A DNA stretch of 64,000 nucleotides. Origin: an uncultured Bacteroidota bacterium. Its GTDB lineage: Bacteria > Bacteroidota > Bacteroidia > Chitinophagales > Chitinophagaceae. A program made the position numbers and the translations under genes. Below the pieces are notes generated by a model that ran no database searches, had not been told where the DNA came from, and saw only the letters and a program-made list of their open reading frames with translations. Shown here one piece after another: positions 18,203 through 27,415 of this stretch (the stretch's first letter is position 1; each line of letters begins with the position of its first letter). The stretch lies in contig CAIJXT010000020.1 of the NCBI GenBank assembly GCA_903824665.1, positions 41,393 through 105,392 on the forward strand. Direction: 5' to 3'.

Positions 18203-18640
18203 TTACTTTTTGCCGGTTTCTGCCTCCACATAGTCGTGGCGTACTACAAACTTCGTCTTGATCGGCAACTTCTGAGAGGCCAGCAACAGGGCTTCCTGTG
18301 CTACCTTCATCGGTACTCCTTCCAGTTCAAACATGATCAGTCCTGGCTTCACCACAGCTGCCCAAAACTCCAGATTACCTTTACCCTTACCCATACGCAC
18401 TTCGGCTGGTTTACGGGTGATTGGTTTGTCTGGGAAAATGCGGATCCATACATTACCTTCACGCTTCATGTGACGGGTCATTGCCTGGCGTGCTGCTTCT
18501 ATCTGGCGGTTTGTGATCCACTTGGGTTCCATAGCCTTAAGGCCAAATGAACCAAATGCGATCGTAGCCCCGCGTTGTGCGTTACCCCTGATCCTGCCTT
18601 TATGCGCCTTACGATGTTTTGTCTTTTTTGGTTGTAACAT
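18203..18640 (-). CDS. rplP: 50S ribosomal protein L16 (uL16)
   Basis: The 145-residue product starts [20 protein letters not shown] and shows [40 protein letters not shown] and [18 protein letters not shown]. These are typical of L16, which sits near the peptidyl transferase centre and A-site tRNA. It lies between rpsC and rpmC. Confidence 0.96.
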   Translation of the reverse strand: MLQPKKTKHRKAHKGRIRGNAQRGATIAFGSFGLKAMEPKWITNRQIEAARQAMTRHMKREGNVWIRIFPDKPITRKPAEVRMGKGKGNLEFWAAVVKPGLIMFELEGVPMKVAQEALLLASQKLPIKTKFVVRHDYVEAETGKK

Positions 18641-18676
18641 TGTTACATGTTTTATTAAAGTATCCTGTTAATATGA

Positions 18677-19543
18677 TTATCTGCGTCCACCGCCGCCACC
18701 TGGGTTGCCACCGGTACGGCCACCGCCACGACGGTCACCACCACCTGCACCACCGCCTCCGCGACGATCACCGCCACCCCCGCCACGGCGGTCACGATCA
18801 CCTCTTTCACCACCGCGCTCACCGCCACGGCTTTCAGCACCCTGGAAACCACCAGCCGGGCGATTGCCACGACCATCTGAATTTGCAGAGAAATTCGGGT
18901 TCAGGTCACGCTTACCCAATACTTCACCTTTACACACCCACACTTTCAATCCTATCTTACCATATACGGTCATCGCATATACAGAAGCATAGTCAATATC
19001 CATACGCAAAGTATGCAATGGGGTACGACCCTGCTTGAACTCTTCACTACGTGCTATTTCTGCACCATTCAAACGACCGCCTGCTTTGATCTTGATACCT
19101 TCAGCACCCATACGCATTGCAGTAGTGATCGCCATCTTGATCGCACGCTTATAACTAACACGGCCTTCTATCTGACGGGCAATGGTCTCACCTACGATCA
19201 TCGCATCCAGTTCCGGACGGCGAATCTCCATAATGTTGATCTGCACATCGTCCTTCTTGGTCAGCTTTTTCAGCTCTTCCTTGATACGGTCTACTTCCGT
19301 ACCGCCTTTACCAATAATGATACCAGGCTTAGAAGTATGTATAGTGATGATCAGCTTGCCCAATGTACGCTCGATAACAATACGGGAAATTCCGCCTTTG
19401 TTGATACGCGCATTGAGGTAGTTGCGGATCTTATGGTCTTCAACCAGTTTCTGGCCGAAGTCCCTTTTTTCGCCATACCACATCGAGTCCCATCCGCGGA
19501 CGATACCCAACCTGTTACCTATAGGATTACATTTTTGACCCAT
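18677..19543 (-). CDS. rpsC: 30S ribosomal protein S3 (uS3) with an Arg/Gly-rich tail
   Basis: The N-terminal 205 residues are a normal S3: [20 protein letters not shown], a KH domain with [20 protein letters not shown], and the C-terminal domain with [20 protein letters not shown] and [14 protein letters not shown]3 contacts mRNA at the entry channel and helps unwind it. After about residue 215 comes a low-complexity extension of some 70 residues made of Gly, Arg and Asp, rich in RGG and DRRGGGG units, ending [11 protein letters not shown]. The 288-residue total compares with 210-240 for most bacteria. The tail resembles eukaryotic RGG RNA-binding boxes in composition. Its coding DNA is GC-rich relative to neighbours. 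It is likely disordered and RNA-binding, which is inference. Confidence 0.95.
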   Translation of the reverse strand: MGQKCNPIGNRLGIVRGWDSMWYGEKRDFGQKLVEDHKIRNYLNARINKGGISRIVIERTLGKLIITIHTSKPGIIIGKGGTEVDRIKEELKKLTKKDDVQINIMEIRRPELDAMIVGETIARQIEGRVSYKRAIKMAITTAMRMGAEGIKIKAGGRLNGAEIARSEEFKQGRTPLHTLRMDIDYASVYAMTVYGKIGLKVWVCKGEVLGKRDLNPNFSANSDGRGNRPAGGFQGAESRGGERGGERGDRDRRGGGGGDRRGGGGAGGGDRRGGGRTGGNPGGGGGRR

Positions 19544-19569
19544 TACGATGATTATTAAGCTTGAATATT

Positions 19570-19950
19570 TTAATTTTCGTTGTTCTCGTTTTCTGTTACT
19601 GCAACCGGATTGCGGCTATCCACTATGATGGTGATGTGGTTACTGCGCTTGCGCACACGGTAAGCACGGCCCTGTGGTGCCGGACGCATACGCTTCAGCA
19701 TACGGCCTCCGTCTACAAATATTGTCTTCACATACAGGTTCGCTTCTACTACATCCACACCTTCATTCTTCACTCTCCAGTTAGCAATAGCGCTTACCAG
19801 CAGCTTCTCCAGCGGTACTGAATTATGCTTTGAACTGAATTTAAGTGTATTCAGTGCATTCTCCACCTCCATACCGCGGATGAGGTCCGCCAGAAGGCGC
19901 ATCTTGCGGGGGGATGTCGGTAAATTTCTTAAACGAGCAACAGCTTCCAT
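19570..19950 (-). CDS. rplV: 50S ribosomal protein L22 (uL22)
   Basis: The start at 19950 ([20 protein letters not shown]) is preferred over an upstream in-frame start that adds 13 residues. The 126-residue product includes [20 protein letters not shown] and the long beta-hairpin that reaches the exit tunnel ([20 protein letters not shown]). It ends with an Asn/Glu-rich tail. It lies between rpsS and rpsC. Confidence 0.94.
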   Translation of the reverse strand: MEAVARLRNLPTSPRKMRLLADLIRGMEVENALNTLKFSSKHNSVPLEKLLVSAIANWRVKNEGVDVVEANLYVKTIFVDGGRMLKRMRPAPQGRAYRVRKRSNHITIIVDSRNPVAVTENENNEN

Positions 19951-20051
19951 TTGTTTGTTGTTTTTGATTGGAGGTACCAGACCTTCCAAAAAATATAATT
20001 TTTACGCTTTACTGTATTATCGGATCAACCTCTCAATCCGCTAACATTCAA

Positions 20052-20318
20052 TTACTTGGTTCCGCTATGGCCTTTGAAGTTGCGGGTTGGTGAAAACTCA
20101 CCAAGCTTATGACCAACCATATACTCGGTAACATATACCGGTATAAACTTGTTGCCATTGTGCACCGCAAATGTCTGACCCACAAAATCCGGGGTAATGG
20201 TGCTGCGGCGGCTCCAGGTTTTGATAACACCCTTTTTTGCCTTTCCTTCAGCTATAGCTTCTACCTTTTTATTCAGGTTAGCATCTACGTAAGGTCCTTT
20301 TCTTATTGAACGAGCCAT
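20052..20318 (-). CDS. rpsS: 30S ribosomal protein S19 (uS19)
   Basis: The 88-residue product starts [20 protein letters not shown] and carries [20 protein letters not shown] and [16 protein letters not shown], diagnostic for S19. It sits in the 30S head with S13. It lies between rplB and rplV. Confidence 0.97.
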   Translation of the reverse strand: MARSIRKGPYVDANLNKKVEAIAEGKAKKGVIKTWSRRSTITPDFVGQTFAVHNGNKFIPVYVTEYMVGHKLGEFSPTRNFKGHSGTK

Positions 20319-20388
20319 TTTCTTGACTTTTTATTTTTATCTGCCAGAGCAGATTGTTTTTAACTTTTTACCTGTTTACCCTTTACAC

Positions 20389-21231
20389 TTAGTTCGAAGA
20401 CAGTTTCTTGCCGTTCTTACGCTGAATGATCAGCTTGTTGGATGGCTTGGTTCTGCTACGTGTGATCTGGCCCTTAGCGTATTTACCCTTACGGCTACGT
20501 GGGTGACCGCCCGAAGAGCGACCTTCACCACCACCCATCGGGTGATCCACTGGGTTCATCGCTACACCACGGTTACGTGGCTTGATGCCTTTCCAACGGT
20601 TACGACCTGCTTTACCCATTGACTGGAGTGCGTGATCGCTATTAGATACGATACCTACAGTAGCCATGCATGTGCTCAGCACTTTGCGCAATTCACCACT
20701 TGGCATCTTGAGTACACAATATTTTTCTTCTTTCGCATTCAGCTGTGCGTAAGTACCTGCAGAGCGGGCAAGTGCACCTCCACGTCCTGGCTGCAGTTCT
20801 ATGTTATGAACTACAGTACCAAGTGGCATATTCTTCAGCGGCAATGCATTACCAACCTCCGGAGCAACCGCTGGACCACTTACTACTGTGGTACCCACCT
20901 GCAATCCCTGTGGTGCAATGATGTAACGCTTCTCACCGTCAGCATAGTTTAGCAGAGCGATAAATGCAGTACGGTTAGGATCATACTCAATAGTTTTCAC
21001 CGTTGCTTTGATCTCATGCTTATTGCGTTTGAAGTCGATGATACGGTACTTGGTTTTGTTACCACCACCAATATAACGCATCGCACGACGGCCTTGCACG
21101 TTACGGCCACCAGTGCCAGACTGTGCTTCCAACAGGCTCTTTTCGGGGATGTTTGTTGTAACTTCCGCGTAAGCGTTACCTATTCTCCAACGTGTTCCGG
21201 CTGTTACCGGTTTATATTTACGTAATGCCAT
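20389..21231 (-). CDS. rplB: 50S ribosomal protein L2 (uL2)
   Basis: The 280-residue product starts [20 protein letters not shown] and includes [20 protein letters not shown] and the C-terminal [19 protein letters not shown], whose His lies near the peptidyl transferase centre in known ribosomes. Length is normal (about 275). It lies between rplW and rpsS. Confidence 0.97.
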   Translation of the reverse strand: MALRKYKPVTAGTRWRIGNAYAEVTTNIPEKSLLEAQSGTGGRNVQGRRAMRYIGGGNKTKYRIIDFKRNKHEIKATVKTIEYDPNRTAFIALLNYADGEKRYIIAPQGLQVGTTVVSGPAVAPEVGNALPLKNMPLGTVVHNIELQPGRGGALARSAGTYAQLNAKEEKYCVLKMPSGELRKVLSTCMATVGIVSNSDHALQSMGKAGRNRWKGIKPRNRGVAMNPVDHPMGGGEGRSSGGHPRSRKGKYAKGQITRSRTKPSNKLIIQRKNGKKLSSN

Positions 21232-21322
21232 TTTATTTTTTGATTTGCGGCCCGCTTTGCAAGCCTTTTAACCATTTAACTTTTTTGTTTCAACTTCCGC
21301 TCCCCAAAGGGCCGCCGGTATA

Positions 21323-21619
21323 CTATGCTGTAAACAGGTCGATTGTTTCTCCCTCAGCAAGTGTCACAACTGCCTTCTTGTAAGATGGCTTACGACCACT
21401 CAGCAAACCTGCTTTTGTAAACCTTGATTTGCTTTTAGCAGGTACTACTATTGTGTTTACATTGGCAACGCGCACGCTGTAAAAGCTTTCAACCGCTTTT
21501 TTGATTTCCAGCTTGTTTGCCTGGTGACCCACAACGAATGTGTAGCGGCCACTGCGCTCCATCTGGAGATTTACCTTTTCGGTGATCACCGGCCGTACCA
21601 ACACTTCAGATGCTCTCAT
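21323..21619 (-). CDS. rplW: 50S ribosomal protein L23 (uL23)
   Basis: The 98-residue product shows VLVRPVITEKVNLQMERSGR and GHQANKLEIKKAVESFYSVR, then VNTIVVPAKSKSRFTKAGLL, the usual L23 pattern. It sits at the exit of the peptide tunnel and binds trigger factor and SRP. It lies between rplD and rplB. Confidence 0.96.
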   Translation of the reverse strand: MRASEVLVRPVITEKVNLQMERSGRYTFVVGHQANKLEIKKAVESFYSVRVANVNTIVVPAKSKSRFTKAGLLSGRKPSYKKAVVTLAEGETIDLFTA

Positions 21620-21725
21620 TTTATTGCTTTTTTATATTGTTTGTCTCAAGTCCGTAATACAAAGTCAAAAGACCTGTGGTATATAAAGACTCAATTTATT
21701 TTTACTGTCGTTTACTGCCTACCAA

Positions 21726-22364
21726 TTACGCTACTTCTGCTGCTGGCTCCTCGCTGAACATCTTTGCGGCAGACTCAGTGAAGATCAACACATTTGCATT
21801 GGTAATGTCGTATGTGTTCAGGTCACTCAGCACCACTGTTTTGTTGCTGGAGATGTTACGTGCACTGAGGTATACGTTAGTATCGTACTCAGGCAGCACC
21901 ATCATCGACTTACGTGCATCACCACGAAGCGTTTCGAGCATTGCTGCGAAATCTTTGGTTTTCGGTGTTGCAACATTCAGGTCTTCAACAACTACAATCC
22001 TGTTTTCGCGGGCTTTGTACACCAGAGCTGATATTTTAGCCAGGTCTTTCACCTTGCGGTTCAGTTTGAAGTTGTAACCGTGTGGCAACGGACCGTTTAC
22101 AGTACCACCACCCTTATACAATGGGTTACGGATGTTACCTTTACGCGATCCACCTGTACCCTTCTGCTTGTGCAGTTTCTTCGAAGAACCATGCACTTCT
22201 GCACGGGTCTTGGTTTTGTGGGTACCCTGGCGCTTTGCAGCCATATATTGCTTTACCGCGAGGTAAATACAATGGTCGTTTGGCTCCGCACCGAAAATCT
22301 CTTCAGGAAGTTCAACCGAACGGCCTGTTTTTGCACCTTTACTATTTAAAACGTCAACTAGCAT
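21726..22364 (-). CDS. rplD: 50S ribosomal protein L4 (uL4)
   Basis: The 212-residue product starts MLVDVLNSKGAKTGRSVELP and has the long tunnel loop (KKLHKQKGTGGSRKGNIRNP, then LYKGGGTVNGPLPHGYNFKL) and the C-terminal NISSNKTVVLSDLNTYDITN. In E. coli L4 also represses its own operon; whether it does so here cannot be seen. The C-terminus extends by a short acidic/Ala stretch (SEEPAAEVA). Confidence 0.96.
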   Translation of the reverse strand: MLVDVLNSKGAKTGRSVELPEEIFGAEPNDHCIYLAVKQYMAAKRQGTHKTKTRAEVHGSSKKLHKQKGTGGSRKGNIRNPLYKGGGTVNGPLPHGYNFKLNRKVKDLAKISALVYKARENRIVVVEDLNVATPKTKDFAAMLETLRGDARKSMMVLPEYDTNVYLSARNISSNKTVVLSDLNTYDITNANVLIFTESAAKMFSEEPAAEVA

Positions 22365-22371
22365 GACTAAA

Positions 22372-22989
22372 TTAATTCTGAATTAAAACAATAGATCCGT
22401 TATGTCCCGGTACTGAACCACTTATTAATATATAGTTCTTGTCAGCGAAAACTTTTACAACACGCAGTGCTTTTACTTTCACGCGGTCATTGCCCATACG
22501 GCCAGCCATGCGCATTCCTTTGAATACACGGCTAGGGTAAGATGAACCACCCACAGAACCCGGTGCACGCTGACGGTCATGCTGGCCATGGGTTGCTTCA
22601 CCCACACCGCTAAAACCATGGCGCCTTACAACACCCTGAAAACCCTTACCCTTGGACGTGCCAATAACACTTACCTTTTCACCTTCGGTAAATATTTCGC
22701 AGGTAATGCTTTCGCCAATATTTTTATCAATGGAACAATTACGGAGTTCTTTTACAACACTCTTGGGAGTAGTGTTCGCCTTTGCAAAGTGATTGATTTG
22801 CGCGTTAGGCGTGTTTTTTGCTTTTGCCTCGCCAAATGCAATTTGGAGCGAGTCATAACCGTCGGTATCAACGGTCTTCTTTTGAGTAACCACACAAGGT
22901 CCAGCTTCGATAATGGTGCAGGCTGTCTGCTTACCATTAGGCTCAAAAATGCTGGTCATACCGATTTTTTTACCAATAATACCTTTCAT
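22372..22989 (-). CDS. rplC: 50S ribosomal protein L3 (uL3)
   Basis: The 205-residue product starts MKGIIGKKIGMTSIFEPNGK and contains GTSKGKGFQGVVRRHGFSG followed by ATHGQHDRQRAPGSVGGSS, the loop that reaches the peptidyl transferase centre (the modified Gln is in this loop). It is an assembly initiator. A gap of 248 bp separates it from rpsJ, the widest inside the cluster. Confidence 0.96.
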   Translation of the reverse strand: MKGIIGKKIGMTSIFEPNGKQTACTIIEAGPCVVTQKKTVDTDGYDSLQIAFGEAKAKNTPNAQINHFAKANTTPKSVVKELRNCSIDKNIGESITCEIFTEGEKVSVIGTSKGKGFQGVVRRHGFSGVGEATHGQHDRQRAPGSVGGSSYPSRVFKGMRMAGRMGNDRVKVKALRVVKVFADKNYILISGSVPGHNGSIVLIQN

Positions 22990-23199
22990 TATTATTATGT
23001 TTTAGCTAAGCGCCCGGGTCCTTTATTGTGTGGGCCGGGATTAACTGTTTTTTCAATGTTATTAAGAACTAAATGACTACTCCTGATCCCGCATTAGAAT
23101 GAAGGAGTTGTTATCTGTTTATTGTACTCTAAAAGAACTTTTTACCTGCTTACCGCTTTTACTCACCTGCAACCTGCTTATTAACTGCTTGCCGGCGAT

Positions 23200-23230
23200 T
23201 ACCCTTTTAGCACTGAGCGCTGAAAGGGTA
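23200..23230 (-). promoter_or_regulatory. stem-loop in the rpsJ-rplC gap
   Basis: TACCCTTT (23200-23207) and AAAGGGTA (23223-23230) pair perfectly, with a 15-base interior holding a small AGC/GCT helix. It lies just after the rpsJ stop. It is not followed by a T-run on the minus strand, so it is more likely a structured leader for rplC and downstream genes, or an RNA-processing site, than a terminator. Confidence 0.4.
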
Positions 23231-23237
23231 GCGTTCA

Positions 23238-23543
23238 TCATGCTTTGATTTCTACTTCTACGCCACTTGGCAGATCCAACTTCGACAATGCATCAACAGT
23301 GCGCGAAGATGAAGTATAGATATCCAGCAAACGCTTGTGCGTACACAGCTGAAACTGCTCACGAGCTTTTTTGTTTACGTGCGGCGAGCGCAATACTGTA
23401 AAGATCTTCTTCTCTGTAGGCAACGGAATAGGGCCTGTAACCACTGCTCCTGTGTTGCGCACCGTCTTAACGATCTTATCTGCTGATTTGTCAACCAGAT
23501 TGTGGTCGTAAGATTTTAGCTTAATTCTGATACGCTGTGACAT
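23238..23543 (-). CDS. rpsJ: 30S ribosomal protein S10 (uS10)
   Basis: The 101-residue product starts [20 protein letters not shown] and shows [18 protein letters not shown] and [15 protein letters not shown], the standard S10 sequence. It assembles into the 30S head and in E. coli also takes part in antitermination with NusB. It is the first gene of the cluster and has its own promoter 39 bp upstream. fusA, which precedes rpsJ in many Bacteroidota, is absent. Confidence 0.97.
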   Translation of the reverse strand: MSQRIRIKLKSYDHNLVDKSADKIVKTVRNTGAVVTGPIPLPTEKKIFTVLRSPHVNKKAREQFQLCTHKRLLDIYTSSSRTVDALSKLDLPSGVEVEIKA

Positions 23544-23581
23544 ACTTGTAAATAGCTTTTCCCCTTAAAAATTTGGGACTG

Positions 23582-23611
23582 CAAAGGTAAGCAACATTTT
23601 GGATTGGCAAA
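23582..23611 (-). promoter_or_regulatory. promoter of the S10-spc cluster
   Basis: Read on the minus strand, TTTG (23611-23608) and TACCTTTG (23589-23582) are separated by 18 bp, an exact match to both Bacteroidota boxes. The -7 box ends 38 bases before the rpsJ ATG. This is among the best promoters in the window and fits the high expression expected of the cluster. Confidence 0.8.
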
Positions 23612-23853
23612 ATATTTTTTGGAGTATTTTTATATTTCTTTCAAGCTATAAATCTACTGCCGGATAAGGGAGGGCAAATTTACAACACTTTCCGCGCATT
23701 ATCCACCTTCCTTTTGTGCCTCTACACTACACCAATCAATACAAGAACCCACCCTGACACAGGCCTGAAAAAGGCACATTCCTTACCTGCCGATCGGCAA
23801 TTCCAGCCTGCAATTTTAACATCCCACATACGCTATGCATCCCCATTGGTACG
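23612..23853. other. divergent intergenic region with a 12-bp palindrome
   Basis: This stretch separates the ribosomal promoter from the + strand gene at 23884. The only structure noted is the perfect palindrome TGCCGATCGGCA at 23788-23799, about 55 bp upstream of the next gene's -7 box. No gene is visible in it. Confidence 0.4.
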
Positions 23854-23861
23854 TAATTTTG
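23854..23861 (+). promoter_or_regulatory. -7 promoter box upstream of 23884
   Basis: TAATTTTG is an exact TAnnTTTG match 22 bases before the GTG at 23884 and supports that start. A clear -33 box is not seen. Confidence 0.45.
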
Positions 23862-23883
23862 ATCTGAATTCAATCAATATCGA

Positions 23884-24702
23884 GTGAAAACCACCCTTAT
23901 CACTATTACGGCTCTTGTACTTACACTACTGGCAACTGCTAAAACTACCTGCCTACCCTTGCCTGACACGCTCACCCCATTCAGGGTAGTGTATATGGCT
24001 GGCGACGACGCCAGCGAAAGAGCGGAGATAGTAGTGTACAGACTGGGCAATAAATATTTTGCAGAAAATGCGGCACCACAGTTCTATATCGGAAAAAACA
24101 AGGTAGACCTATGGCGCACCGAGCTGAATGCCACTCAAGTAGCCACCTGTATGCAATTTCAGAAAAAAGCAGGCACCCTGCCGGCAGAGTGCCCTGAAGT
24201 GAGCATGGTGCCAAAAACCTACCAGATCACCGCAAACAACAAAACCACCACCATCCAGGGCGATTGTGATTGGGATGGGATAGACTTCTTCGATCTGCGT
24301 AGTGCCCTTTTCTCAGAATACTACACACAGCTCGATGCCCGTCGCAGAGCATTTACAGACAGTCTTAGCTCGTTGCTGCATGGCAAGTGGTATTTTTCCG
24401 CTCCCCCGGGCAAACCCGAACCAGGCTCCAGACTAACATTGCAGAAAAAGCAGAATAATACAAAAACGTGTTTTTGGGAAATGGGGAAGAACAGCTCTTT
24501 CAAAAGCACATGCAACGAGTACATTAACCTCTCCTACTCCATCAGATACGCTCTCAATACCGAAGGAAACATATTTTTTGAAATTCAGGGTGGAACCACT
24601 ACCGATGCCGACGGCAACACCAGCATACGCAACTTTGGTGCGACATTTGTAATAGATTCGGTAGACGATCTGGAGTTAAAACTGAAATTCCTACGTCGTT
24701 AG
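23884..24702 (+). CDS. secreted protein of unknown function
   Basis: The start is GTG. The 272-residue product opens with a signal peptide (MKTTLITITALVLTLLATAK). I do not recognise a family. The mature part has Cys at several places (TTCLPLP; VATCMQFQ; AECPEV; QGDCDW; KTCFWE; STCNEY), which suggests a disulphide-stabilised periplasmic or secreted protein. The C-terminal 80 residues read like a lipocalin-type or META-type beta sheet (LHGKWYFSAPPGKPEPGSRL opens a strand that resembles a GxW motif). There is no T9SS tail. It is followed by the NHL-repeat gene 149 bp on. Confidence 0.6.
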   Translation: MKTTLITITALVLTLLATAKTTCLPLPDTLTPFRVVYMAGDDASERAEIVVYRLGNKYFAENAAPQFYIGKNKVDLWRTELNATQVATCMQFQKKAGTLPAECPEVSMVPKTYQITANNKTTTIQGDCDWDGIDFFDLRSALFSEYYTQLDARRRAFTDSLSSLLHGKWYFSAPPGKPEPGSRLTLQKKQNNTKTCFWEMGKNSSFKSTCNEYINLSYSIRYALNTEGNIFFEIQGGTTTDADGNTSIRNFGATFVIDSVDDLELKLKFLRR

Positions 24703-24851
24703 CAGGTCTGCCTGTATTCTATGCCCAACCCATTTGTATCTGGTTGTCATTTATCGCTGATTTTCAAAATATTCCGGATATGGGCTGGTATCCTTACAAA
24801 AAAAATACACTACATTTACGTCCGTTTAATCATTTCAAAAACCACCCGATT

Positions 24852-26288
24852 TTGAAGAAAATAATATACTCTTTTGCACTTGGGGCTTTGTTGTTTGGTA
24901 GTGCAGGCAATACAAATGCGCAATCACCCTACATTGTCCATCTCGCTGGCAATGACACCGGCGGATACACCGGCGATGGCGGCATGGCATTATATGCTTC
25001 TTTCCGCAGCCCTTCCAGTATTTGTATCGACGACACCGGCAATATTTATATTGCCGACGGTGGTCCGTTTGGATACAAAAACGATGGCCGTGTGCGCATG
25101 ATCAATGAAGCTACTGGTATTATCACCACGATAGCGGGCTTGGTAAATGCTGCCGACGACTCAGTTAATATAGGCGAAAACATACCTGCAACTGCCGCAA
25201 AACTATATGGTTGTGCAGGCATATGCATAGACAAAGCAGGTAATATTCTGATTGCCGACGGGAAAAGCACGATACGCAAAATCAATAGAACTACAGGCAC
25301 CATCAGCACCATTGCAGGCAAGCGCAATGTGACCGGTTATACCGGCGACAATGGCCCTGCCGGTAATGCACTCCTCAATGCACCGGTAGATGTTGCCGTA
25401 GACGCAGCTAACAATATTTACATTGCCGATCGCTATAACAATGCTGTTCGCCGCATTAATGCCGTTACAGGCATCATAACTACGGTAGCTGGCAGAGGTG
25501 CTGACGGTTTTAGCGGCGATGGTGGTCCAGCCAGCCTCGCAAAGCTGAATCAGCCTCATGGTGTTTACTTAGACAATGGCAACACGCTCTACATTGCCGA
25601 CTACAACAATCATCGCATCCGGGCGGTCAATCCCGGTACAGGCATTATCAATACTGTAGTAGGTGCTGGTTTGGGTTTCGGTGGCGATGGCGGTCCCGCA
25701 AATGCTGCTTTGCTTAATCAGCCCGTCCGTGTCACTAAAGACAAGCAAGGCAACTTATTCATTGCAGATGCTTCTAACCAGCGCATTCGCCGGGTTGATG
25801 CCGCCACTGGCGTCATTTCTACCTTCGCCGGCACAGGTGTATATTTTTCTGGCGCTGACAAGATCGGTGATAACGGCCCTGCCACTGCTGCTCGTCTGGT
25901 ACCTCATGGCATGTGCTTCGATAGTTGCGGCAATATGTTGCTGGGTAGTGTTCTGGCTAATATCCGTGCCATTACGCCCACAAAACTGAAAGGTGGAAAA
26001 CTCTGTGGTCTCGCAATAGCAGCCACACCTTCGGTAGTTGCTGCTGAGGCGCAGCAACTGCAGGTCTACCCCAACCCTACGTCTGGTGCATTTTCCATAT
26101 TGCTGCCAGCCGCACTGACCCAGCCTATGCAGATTACCGTTACCGATATCACCGGCAGATTGATCAGCCAAACAATGTCTGTAACCAACAAAGAAACCAA
26201 AATCAGCCTACACGCCCCGGCCGGTATGTATCTCGTAAACGTAACAACCCCTGACGCCCGGTTTACCCGGAAGGTGGTGGTAGAATAA
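24852..26288 (+). CDS. NHL-repeat secreted protein with T9SS sorting domain
   Basis: A TTG start at 24852 gives a clean signal peptide (LKKIIYSFALGALLFGSAGN, ending TNAQ). The in-frame ATG 36 codons upstream would put an atypical leader before it. The 478-residue product has about six NHL-type repeats of some 55 residues, each with a GDGGPA-like turn, a D-x-x-GN-x-YIAD blade and an R-x-I/V-x-x-x-TG-I-x-T-x-AG strand (for example IADRYNNAVRRINAVTGIIT). They should close into one beta-propeller. The last 75 residues (VYPNPTSGAFSILLP, ending ARFTRKVVVE) are a type-A T9SS C-terminal domain, so it should be exported across the outer membrane and anchored or released. The ligand is unknown. Confidence 0.85.
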   Translation: MKKIIYSFALGALLFGSAGNTNAQSPYIVHLAGNDTGGYTGDGGMALYASFRSPSSICIDDTGNIYIADGGPFGYKNDGRVRMINEATGIITTIAGLVNAADDSVNIGENIPATAAKLYGCAGICIDKAGNILIADGKSTIRKINRTTGTISTIAGKRNVTGYTGDNGPAGNALLNAPVDVAVDAANNIYIADRYNNAVRRINAVTGIITTVAGRGADGFSGDGGPASLAKLNQPHGVYLDNGNTLYIADYNNHRIRAVNPGTGIINTVVGAGLGFGGDGGPANAALLNQPVRVTKDKQGNLFIADASNQRIRRVDAATGVISTFAGTGVYFSGADKIGDNGPATAARLVPHGMCFDSCGNMLLGSVLANIRAITPTKLKGGKLCGLAIAATPSVVAAEAQQLQVYPNPTSGAFSILLPAALTQPMQITVTDITGRLISQTMSVTNKETKISLHAPAGMYLVNVTTPDARFTRKVVVE

Positions 26289-26310
26289 ATACAGAAACTA
26301 ATTCAAATTG

Positions 26311-26350
26311 TCGCCCGAATGTTGCACATAAATGCACGTTCGGGCGATTC
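26311..26350 (+). terminator. hairpin after the NHL-repeat gene
   Basis: TCGCCCGAA (26311-26319) pairs perfectly with TTCGGGCGA (26339-26347), with an inner TGCA/TGCA pair possible. It lies 23 bases after the stop. The following TTCCTATT is a weak T-tail. Confidence 0.5.
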
Positions 26351-26571
26351 CTATTGGGTGTCTTTTAGACCGATACCGAAAGTGCAGATCACACCGGGAA
26401 ACGCCGATGCTCCGAATAATAAAGGGTAAAGCCTCAAATACAGTCGGGGGAGAAATAACACGAATAAATCACCATGAAGGTGCTGCAAACACTAAAAAAG
26501 GAGAATGGACCGGAGACTGTAATAAACAGGGGTTTTATAACCGTTCGGTGCTACTGCCTTTGCAGCCTACA

Positions 26572-27294
26572 CTACCCCTCCAGGTGAATGGAGATCACGA
26601 TCATGCGTGTACTGAGCCGGTCTATCGCATTGGTGAGCTGCAGCCCCTGATCCCGGTACAACTGGTTATTAAAACCCTGACTCAGCTTGATCTCAGGCGA
26701 AAAGATAAAATTAGGATTGAAAAACTCGAAACCCACCCCAAACTCAAATCCGTAATCGATCGGGTTGATTTTTATGAATTCATCTGGGCGTTTTGAGCGT
26801 GCATTTGCAGCCAGATCATAGTCAAATTTGCCCCCGGCAAGTCCATAAAACCTGAAATTATTTATCCTGTCGCTCTTAAACTTAAACTGAAACGGCAGAT
26901 GCATGTAAATTGACTCGATAGCCCTGTCTGACACGCTATCTATTGGTGGGCCATATTCAAAGATCAGCCGCTTTTCGGCAAACGCCAATGAAGGCACAAA
27001 CCTGAAATCCACAAACCTGCTCAACCGCAGATTGCCCATCAGCCCCAGATTAAAACCCGGCTGCCACCTTGGCTGTATCCGCTTAAAGGTATCGGTCTGC
27101 GCAAATGATGCGGTGTAATTGATACGGTGTACAGAAAAATTGAGCCCGAAAGTGATTCCGAAATAGTACAGTTTATCATCGTGATCCGGCATATTCAGCA
27201 GTGGCCGCTGAGCCGATGCCCTGAATGTACACAATAGCAGTATGATTATAGCGGTTGCCTTGCCGTATCGCATGTAGTAGCTTTTGTTCAGCAT
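26572..27294 (-). CDS. porT: T9SS assembly protein PorT
   Basis: This 240-residue protein has a signal peptide ending CTFRASAQ and then an eight-strand-type beta-barrel. The layout fits PorT/SprT of the type IX secretion system: FGITFGLNFSVHRINYTASF, PGFNLGLMGNLRLSRFVDFR, and near the C-terminus FNPNFIFSPEIKLSQGFNNQ. Motifs of the form G-x-x-F-GLNF and SPE-x-KLS are the recognition basis. PorT is an inner-leaflet outer-membrane protein needed for T9SS, whose exact role is unknown. A second Met (MRYGKATA, seven codons in) is also possible. A TATCTTCG (minus strand 27314-27307) is one mismatch from the -7 box. It is alone, with no other T9SS core gene adjacent. Confidence 0.8.
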   Translation of the reverse strand: MLNKSYYMRYGKATAIIILLLCTFRASAQRPLLNMPDHDDKLYYFGITFGLNFSVHRINYTASFAQTDTFKRIQPRWQPGFNLGLMGNLRLSRFVDFRFVPSLAFAEKRLIFEYGPPIDSVSDRAIESIYMHLPFQFKFKSDRINNFRFYGLAGGKFDYDLAANARSKRPDEFIKINPIDYGFEFGVGFEFFNPNFIFSPEIKLSQGFNNQLYRDQGLQLTNAIDRLSTRMIVISIHLEG

Positions 27295-27402
27295 AACGAA
27301 CAGTTGCGAAGATACAGTATGTCCACCGTATCATATAACACCACCGAAAATTGAAATAACAATTCTTTTCAGAAAAAAAGTACAATGATGATTAGTTATC
27401 CT

Positions 27403-27410
27403 TAGATTTG
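27403..27410 (+). promoter_or_regulatory. -7 promoter box before a candidate small RNA
   Basis: TAGATTTG is an exact TAnnTTTG match. It is placed about 60 bases before a strong terminator with no open reading frame in between. No -33 box at proper spacing is evident. Confidence 0.4.
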
Positions 27411-27415
27411 TGTCA

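Noticed and set aside
18705..18992. A Pro/Arg-rich open frame on the plus strand
   Set aside because: It is the complement of the Gly/Arg repeat tail of rpsC and arises from that repeat.
26332..26571. Open frame reading into porT on the opposite strand
   Set aside because: Most of it is antisense to porT and the rest holds no motif.
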